Source of the DNA: Gracilaria gracilis
Lineage: Eukaryota > Rhodophyta > Florideophyceae > Gracilariales > Gracilariaceae
Length of the DNA: 64,000 nt
Assembly (NCBI GenBank): GCA_030374805.1
Contig: JARGSG010000209.1
Location: forward strand, 806,001-870,000
Reading direction: 5' to 3'
The translations under genes and the position numbers were made by a program. Positions 58,690-64,000 of this stretch are shown one piece after another; positions within the stretch are counted from its first letter, which is position 1, and every line of letters begins with the position of its first letter. Under the pieces are notes generated by a model. It searched no databases, was not told the DNA's origin, and saw only the letters and a list, made by a program, of their open reading frames with translations.

Positions 58690-61600
58690 ATATCTTCTTC
58701 ATCCCATACCTAGCAGAGAACACGAACGGAGCCAAGGATAGAAGAGAAAGGGATGAGTCCAAATTATGGAGAAACGTTGTCGGATGTTGAGTGGGTGGAG
58801 ATGGGAACTGGATGGGCGGTGTGGTTATGTTTGTCGTCTGTTGCCCATCGGAGGCATACGCAGTTGAGGGTGACATCGACTTCGTCGCTTGGTGGGACGA
58901 GCTCCATGAACTGTACGAAGGCGAACTCCTTGGAAGATGGAGGGGAAGAAGGAAGGGTGAAGCGAAGAAGAGAGATGAGTTTGCAGACCCAGACGATGGG
59001 GGTGGAGTTGGAGGAGCTGGTGCCTGCGACGAGGAGGTGAGAGAACTTTGGGGATTTAGGACCGAAGGACGTGGCGGCAAATATTCGTTGGATGAGAGGG
59101 ACTGGAAGATCCGGGAGCGCGAGCTCGTTCCACTCTTCAATGTAGTGGTCGAGTGATGGGACATAACCGCCGGCGACGTAAGCGAATTTGACTACGGTGA
59201 TTCGGGTGCGACGGAGAGTGGGGGAGTTCTCTGAGAGTTCAGGACTTCGAGAGAAAGGGTGATGAATGAAGGGAGGGAGTGTTTTCCAATCTGTTGGAGG
59301 ATGGAGAGAGTGTCGGTGGGGAAGAGGTCTTGTAGAGATTTCGGATTGAAATGAAGATTAGAGTGGAGGAATTTGTGGGCGGTGATGAGATCAGCGAATG
59401 AGATGAGTTTTCCATCACGGACCAAACCGGGTTGGTGGGATTGGATGGGAGAGGCGAGGGCAGGAGTGGAGGAAGTGATGGAGACGTTGGTGGAAAGGGG
59501 GTTCCAATCTTTGGTGGTGTTGGAGTGATGGATGGCGCGGATGGTTTCTTCATGTGCGGAGGACCTGCGCTTCGAGGTTTTGGAGTAGTGTGACTTGAAG
59601 AGGGAGTGAGCGTGTTCGAATATGCCGGCATCGTTGAAGTGGAGGCCTCCAAAGCGGCGAATGTCCTCGACGATGTGGCCGAAGAGATGGAACTTGAGGG
59701 TGCCAAGAGTGGAAGTGTGGTGGGGGCCGAGGATGAGTACGGCTGTGCGCTTGAAAGAGCGGATTTGGAATTGGAGGTCGGTGAGGCGGGAGTCGGTCCA
59801 TTCTGCGGAGGTATTGTATCTCATGCAGAAGAGGAGAAGATCGGAGTACTTGGTGAAAACGGAAGTGATGGGAGCTGCATCAACCTCGTCACAGCAGCGG
59901 TCGAAGAAGCCGCCGATGAAGGGGAAGACCATGTCGAGTGAGCGGTAGTTTTTTGCTTCGAGAATAACAGGTAGGCCGTCGGAGGTGAAGATACTTTTAA
60001 GGGTCTGAAGGTTGTCGGAGGAAAAAAACTCGATGTGGAGTTCTGTGGTTCGAGAGGGCTTTTGGATGGCGGCGAGGGTGATGTTCGCGTTTTTCAGGAT
60101 GGAGGAGCGGACGGAGTTGAAGGAACGACGGGACTTGGAGGAACGGGGGGTAGTGAAGAGTGATTCTGACTTGAGTCTCTCGATGGCTGCGAGCTTGATG
60201 AGCTTGGAGATGCCGAGGTGGAAGTTATGAAGTGGTTCGAAGGGGAAGATGTTGTAAGGGGAGAGGAGAGGGGTGATGTTGAGGAGAGGGTAAGATTAGA
60301 AGAGAGAGTAATTTGCGAGGGAAAGGGAGTGGAGTGCTTCAACGGCCTTTTCCTCGGTGTTTCGGGCGATTCTGGGCTTTCTGGCGAGGAGGGCCTTTTC
60401 ACCATCTTGGAGGAGAGTAGAGTGTGATTTGCGGCATCGAGAGTCTGGGTATGGGATCGAAGAGGGGGGGATGGAATGTGTAGGTGGAGGTCGGAGCGTG
60501 GGACGGTACATCGGTGGAATGGATGCTTGGGGCGGGTGCCGTGGGAGATGGCGAGAATGTCCTTTGCTTCTGAGATGTCTGCGCAGTAGCTGACGATGAT
60601 TGGGTGACAATGGCGGAGCACGCCATTAACGTCACGGAAGGGGAAGCCGGTGAGGCCGGAGGAGAGAAGAGGGTCGAGGAGGTTGGAGATGGCACGCTGG
60701 ATGAGTTGCATTTTGGTAGAGCGGGAGATGCTGGATGAGGTTTGGGGGATGGTATGGGGGTCTTGAGAGGGGGTGGCGAGATTGAAAGAGGTTGGAAGGT
60801 ATCCGAGAAGGGTGAGGTTGTCGGCGATACATTTGCGACGGAACGAGTCGGAGAAGTTGAAGAGGGTGATGTGAAGGGGGTAGGAGGTGATGGAAGAGGA
60901 TTTGAGGGAGATGGAGGACTTGTCGGAGTATACTTGGACGAAGCCGATGAAGGAGTCGATACCGGTGTTCTCAGGGGTATACAAGATGCAGGAGTTATTG
61001 GAGGACTGCATGATTGCATGCTTGAGGGCTGGGACAGCTTCTTTTCCGAGGGAAGAAGCCATGGGGTCGGCGAAAGCGGAAGAGCCGGAGGAGGTTGTAT
61101 GGGGGACGTGGTGGAAGAAGGTGTTGTCGGAGTGTGCGAGTGCGAGTTGTTTTTTAAGGACTTGGATAGCATCCTTTCGGAAGATGGTGGCTGTGAAGGG
61201 GTGCTGTGGGTCGTGAAGGGTGGTGGGGGTGAAACCGATGTTGGTGACTCGGTGTTGGAAGAGGTTTGTTTGAAGTTTGAGACACTAAGAGGCAGAGGAG
61301 ACGGCGTTGTGGAAGGCTGACTTGGAGAAGGAGGGGTCATGGAGGAGAGAGATGAGTTCCTCTGCCTTGCGGGGGCCGAGGGTGGAAGCGATGGAAGAGA
61401 TGTAGAGGACCATTCGTTCGAGGTGGGTGTTGTTGAGGAGAGGGAAGGAGGGGGGCGGTGGAGGAGGTGGGGAGGGGGAGAGGGAGCAGACGGGAGTGCC
61501 TACGATATGGTAGGCGTCTTGGGTGTGGACGGAGAGGGAGAGCTGCTGCTGGTGGTAGGAGTCGTCGTCGGCGATGGGGACGTTATCGGAAGAGCTATTG

Positions 61601-61803
61601 GAGAGAGGAGGTGGGGGTGGTGGTGGGAGTTTGGGGGGTGGACTTTTGACGTTTTGTGCGTTGGGGGAAGTGAGGGACGTTGCCTCCGGGGAAAGGAAAC
61701 GGCTGTTTGCGGTGAGGCGGTTGGGGCATCTCCTTTGGTGCCTTTGAATGGCAGGGATGGTGCGAGCGAAGAAGGAGCAGCCTTCAAAGCAACAATTAGG
61801 CAT
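58690..61803 (-). pseudogene. CACTA/Plavaka-like transposase of T3, broken
   Basis: The ATG at 61,803 opens MPNCCFEGCSFFARTIPAI, then HQRRCP, the family zinc finger. After a TAG at about 61,286 the frame continues to FSPSYSDKSS-like sequence, HCHPIIVSYCADISEAKDIL and HPFHRCTVPR (about 60,620-60,500), the ADxxE and C-containing block. PFEPLHNFHLGISKLI (about 60,240) follows in another frame, then KNYRSLDMVFPFIGGFF (about 59,930), FHLFGHIVEDIRRFGG (about 59,690) and FEHAHSLFKSHY. The C-terminal part to about 58,690 keeps LNCVCLRWATDDKHNHT in a further frame. Order and motifs match T1. About three to four interruptions are visible. It converges with ORF2. Confidence 0.65.
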
Positions 61804-62099
61804 GGCAGGGAGCGGTGTGGGGGTGTTGGGGGAGAGGCGGGTACGTAGTGGTGGGGAGCGTAATATGGCGCACGGAGGGGGGGACGGAATAGTGGGGTAG
61901 GTGGCACGTGATGCGAAGGCGTTTCAAAAGTGAGAGAATAAACGGCCGATATCTGATATGAGAGTTGTTGAATAGATGTGCTGTATCTCTATAGAGAGTT
62001 CCTATTCGAAGGGTTTGTATTCTTCTAATCGTATTCCATAAGTAGCTATCTATGTGCATATATCTCTATTCGCCGCCTTATAGTTCTAATTATGTGCCA

Positions 62100-62344
62100 C
62101 TTACACACTTACATTAGGTTCGGAAACTAGCATGAACGGAAGTAACATGCTAGTTTGTCTTCCATCCAAACTAGCAATGATGGAAATAATCGTGAATGAT
62201 TCTTTCCACATAAACTAGCAGAAGTGGAAATGTGGAAATATTTTCGGAAATTAAGCACATTCAAATTTGGATAAATTCACCGGTTTTTCGATCATTTTAA
62301 TTTGGTCATTTTTGACACCGAAACTAGCATTCCGATAACATCGA
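62100..62344. repeat. T3 right subterminal repeats and terminal inverted repeat
   Basis: AAACTAGCA-type motifs recur at about 62,125, 62,148, 62,168, 62,213 and 62,321, the last within the terminal repeat. It is near-identical in arrangement to T2 37,840-38,057. Confidence 0.75.
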
Positions 62345-62760
62345 CGTGCATAATCAACACAATTTTTAACTGTAAGGAAGCATTCTTTTAACTAACGTGC
62401 CTAAACATATAATACCTTTAGCTGTGAGGTATTCAGTGGTCTGTTTTTGCATTTTCCCGCACTTCCCTGACAAATTGGCAGGCAAGTAAGTGAAGCGCCA
62501 AATATTTGTAGATCAATTGCCCTTGGCAGGGACTGAGAGGGAGGCTTCTCATATATTCGTTGCTTTTTTCGGCTGAACTTCTTATTATTATAAATTCTAT
62601 TGGGCTATTTGGCCCGGACTAGGGATCCGCCTACGAAGGGTGTGATTGGAGTGCCACGTGTGTGCCCGTGCCCGATTACCGGATGCGCGGTTGCAAGAGT
62701 GCCACGGAAGTACATATGCGTAGTGATGGCCGGCGTGCCCGGTACTTAGATATTTTAGTT
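62345..62760. other. Flank of T3, nothing seen
   Basis: AT-rich to about 62,600, then GC-richer. No gene is recognised. The last part may belong to the LTR of the next element. Confidence 0.35.
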
Positions 62761-64000
62761 GATATTTGTTAGCCGTATATAAGTGGCGGCACTTGCCGCC
62801 ACTGTACGGGAAGTAATCCTCAGTAGGCCTTGGCTCTAGCTTGAGTTCCACTTGCGGACGGTCTTCCACCCCATTCCCGGGAAACACGGCCACTTACCGG
62901 GACAGGTTATCCACCTCCGTCACTGAGAAGCACCGTTCCTGCCTTTATTTTATCGTTCTTTTGTACACCTTTTCTGTGTGCTCCGCAGTGCGGCTGGTTT
63001 TGCTACCTTCTATTTCGCCCCGTCCGTTACAGGAGACGCCACACCTAGGGGATTCCATCCTTTGGCTCCCCGATCGCCCACGTCAACCTCCTTCTGTAAG
63101 TCAGGAAGAGGCCGCCCGGAGTTACGCCCGGCACGTGTCGGTCTTCTCGGAGGGTTCTGGCACTGCTCTGCCCCAATAGGGAGCAATGCTGAACACCTTG
63201 TGTGCGCAGCCGCAGGTGCGGTTTGTGTCCTTTCTTTCCGTTCCCGGCTTTGCTCCACACCGGTAATACTCGGATGTAATTTCTGCCATCATTTTGTAGA
63301 AGCAATTCGACCACGGAAAAAAACCTTTGAGCCGGAGAACGGTACAACTGTGCCAGTTGTTCGGCGACCTTTACGACAGGCTTTCAAGAAGCACGTTCCC
63401 TTGTCGGTAGCTCAACAGCCGTTGGAATCGCAACGCTCGTTGACGAAGCTCCGAGTGGCTCGGTCCATTTGCATTCCCCTGGAATCCCAGACCTGGGTCA
63501 CGGTTACGTCCGCGCACCACGGCTTAGCAAACAATTCAACCATTGCCTGCCCTTTACGAAAGGCAGAACTAAGCCCTCGCGAATGTGATTGTCCTTGTCG
63601 AGCCAGAGAAGCCCTTCAGGAGATTGGTTGCTAATTTCAGCTCCTGCCAACAGAGGTTGGTAAAGAACAAGGTCATTGATTCCATATTACCACACCAGGT
63701 GGCTATTATACCCACACAGGTCTCTACCGCCGAGGTTCTCGGAATCCTCAAAGCAGAGGAGGGAGAGGGGAAGTGCGCTGATTCTCTTTCCGTCCCAACC
63801 GTACGAAAACATTCTTGGGGAGACGCTGCGCCGAACTCGTCGGGTGAAGGAGTTTCGATCTCGTCGACAGAAGCAACGCCGACAACGTCGGAAGGAAGGC
63901 CAGAATCACCTGGATCTGAGAAGGAGGACCCCGTACAGGAGCTCGAGGCTCTGGACTTCAACCATGTCCCAGAATCTCAGCGTGAAAAGTTACAGGATAT
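62761..64000 (+). mobile_element. 5' part of another fossil LTR-type retroelement (partial, runs off window)
   Basis: A TATATAAG motif (about 62,778) followed by a hairpin (GTGGCGGCAC, loop, GTGCCGCCAC-type) suits an LTR promoter. Downstream plus-strand sequence from about 63,300 reads like the region between protease and reverse transcriptase of Ty3/gypsy-type pol, and the last bases resemble the block just before reverse transcriptase. The 3' part lies outside the window. It appears broken at least once. Family assignment is tentative. Confidence 0.4.

Larger units (their letters stand above)
44892..62344. mobile_element. Transposon T3: 17.5 kb cargo-carrying CACTA/Plavaka-like element
   Basis: The left terminus TCGGTGTTCTCGGAATGC, then TAGTTT starts at 44,892. 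The right terminus ends CATTCCGATAAC, then ATCGA at 62,344, an inverted match with about two differences over 24 bp. CG lies immediately outside both ends (44,890-44,891 and 62,345-62,346). CTAGTTT-type subterminal motifs cluster at both ends. Contents, left to right: coiled-coil ORF (minus), reductase-like gene (plus), dioxygenase/ParB-like long frame (minus), palindromes, methyltransferase-SET gene (plus), ORF2 (plus), transposase (minus). The outer order matches T1 and T2. Cargo fills the middle. Most frames carry a few interruptions. Confidence 0.85.

Noticed and set aside
60399-61340. 313-codon Ser/Pro-rich minus-strand ORF, and 192-codon Gly/Val-rich plus-strand ORF at 60,742-61,320
   Set aside because: Alternate frames over the transposase, with no conservation against T1.

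Overview
This is a eukaryotic window in which nearly everything recognisable is mobile DNA, with a thin remainder of host sequence. The best lineage clue is a B-box zinc-finger gene of the plant/algal type (41.6-42.0 kb). Together with Ty3/gypsy chromodomain elements, CACTA/Plavaka-like, hAT and pogo-like DNA transposons and few clear introns, it suggests an alga. A red alga such as Chondrus is my guess, not a demonstrated assignment.

Layout. 0-9.8 kb: a tyrosine-recombinase-like gene (minus strand), an unrecognised 407-residue ORF (plus strand) and long stretches with no convincing gene. 9.8-28.7 kb: a fossil Ty3/gypsy element (gag, protease/RT/RNase H, then integrase with chromodomain), split between RNase H and integrase by about 12 kb of inserted transposon sequence (T1, about 15.1-27.1 kb). 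29.7-39.2 kb: two adjoining minus-strand ORFs, the larger split by a 7.6 kb transposon (T2, 30,430-38,057). 39.3-41.0 kb: a decayed hAT transposase. 41.6-42.0 kb: the B-box gene, with a complete-ended pogo-like element (42,057-44,185) about 60 bp upstream of its ATG. 44,892-62,344: a 17.5 kb transposon (T3). 62.7-64.0 kb: the start of another LTR-type fossil that runs off the window.

The main discovery is that T1, T2 and T3 are one transposon family. All carry, in the same order, a minus-strand coiled-coil ORF, an intergenic segment with long palindromes, a plus-strand basic/coiled-coil ORF (ORF2) and a convergent minus-strand DDE-type transposase with an N-terminal zinc finger. T2 and T3 have matching terminal inverted repeats, subterminal CTAGTTT/AAACTAG motifs and a CG dinucleotide at both outer edges. 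T1 holds only the core genes. T2 is an internally deleted copy. T3 carries cargo between the coiled-coil ORF and ORF2: a Rossmann-fold reductase-like gene, a long minus-strand frame with a ParB-like region at one end and a 2-oxoglutarate/Fe(II)-dioxygenase-like region at the other, and a plus-strand frame combining a beta-class DNA N6-adenine/N4-cytosine methyltransferase with a SET domain. A DNA methylase, a histone-methylase-type domain, a possible base-modifying dioxygenase, a ParB-like protein and large palindromic sites on one element look like a chromatin- or DNA-modifying module. Most cargo frames in T3 are interrupted, so this copy is probably not fully functional.
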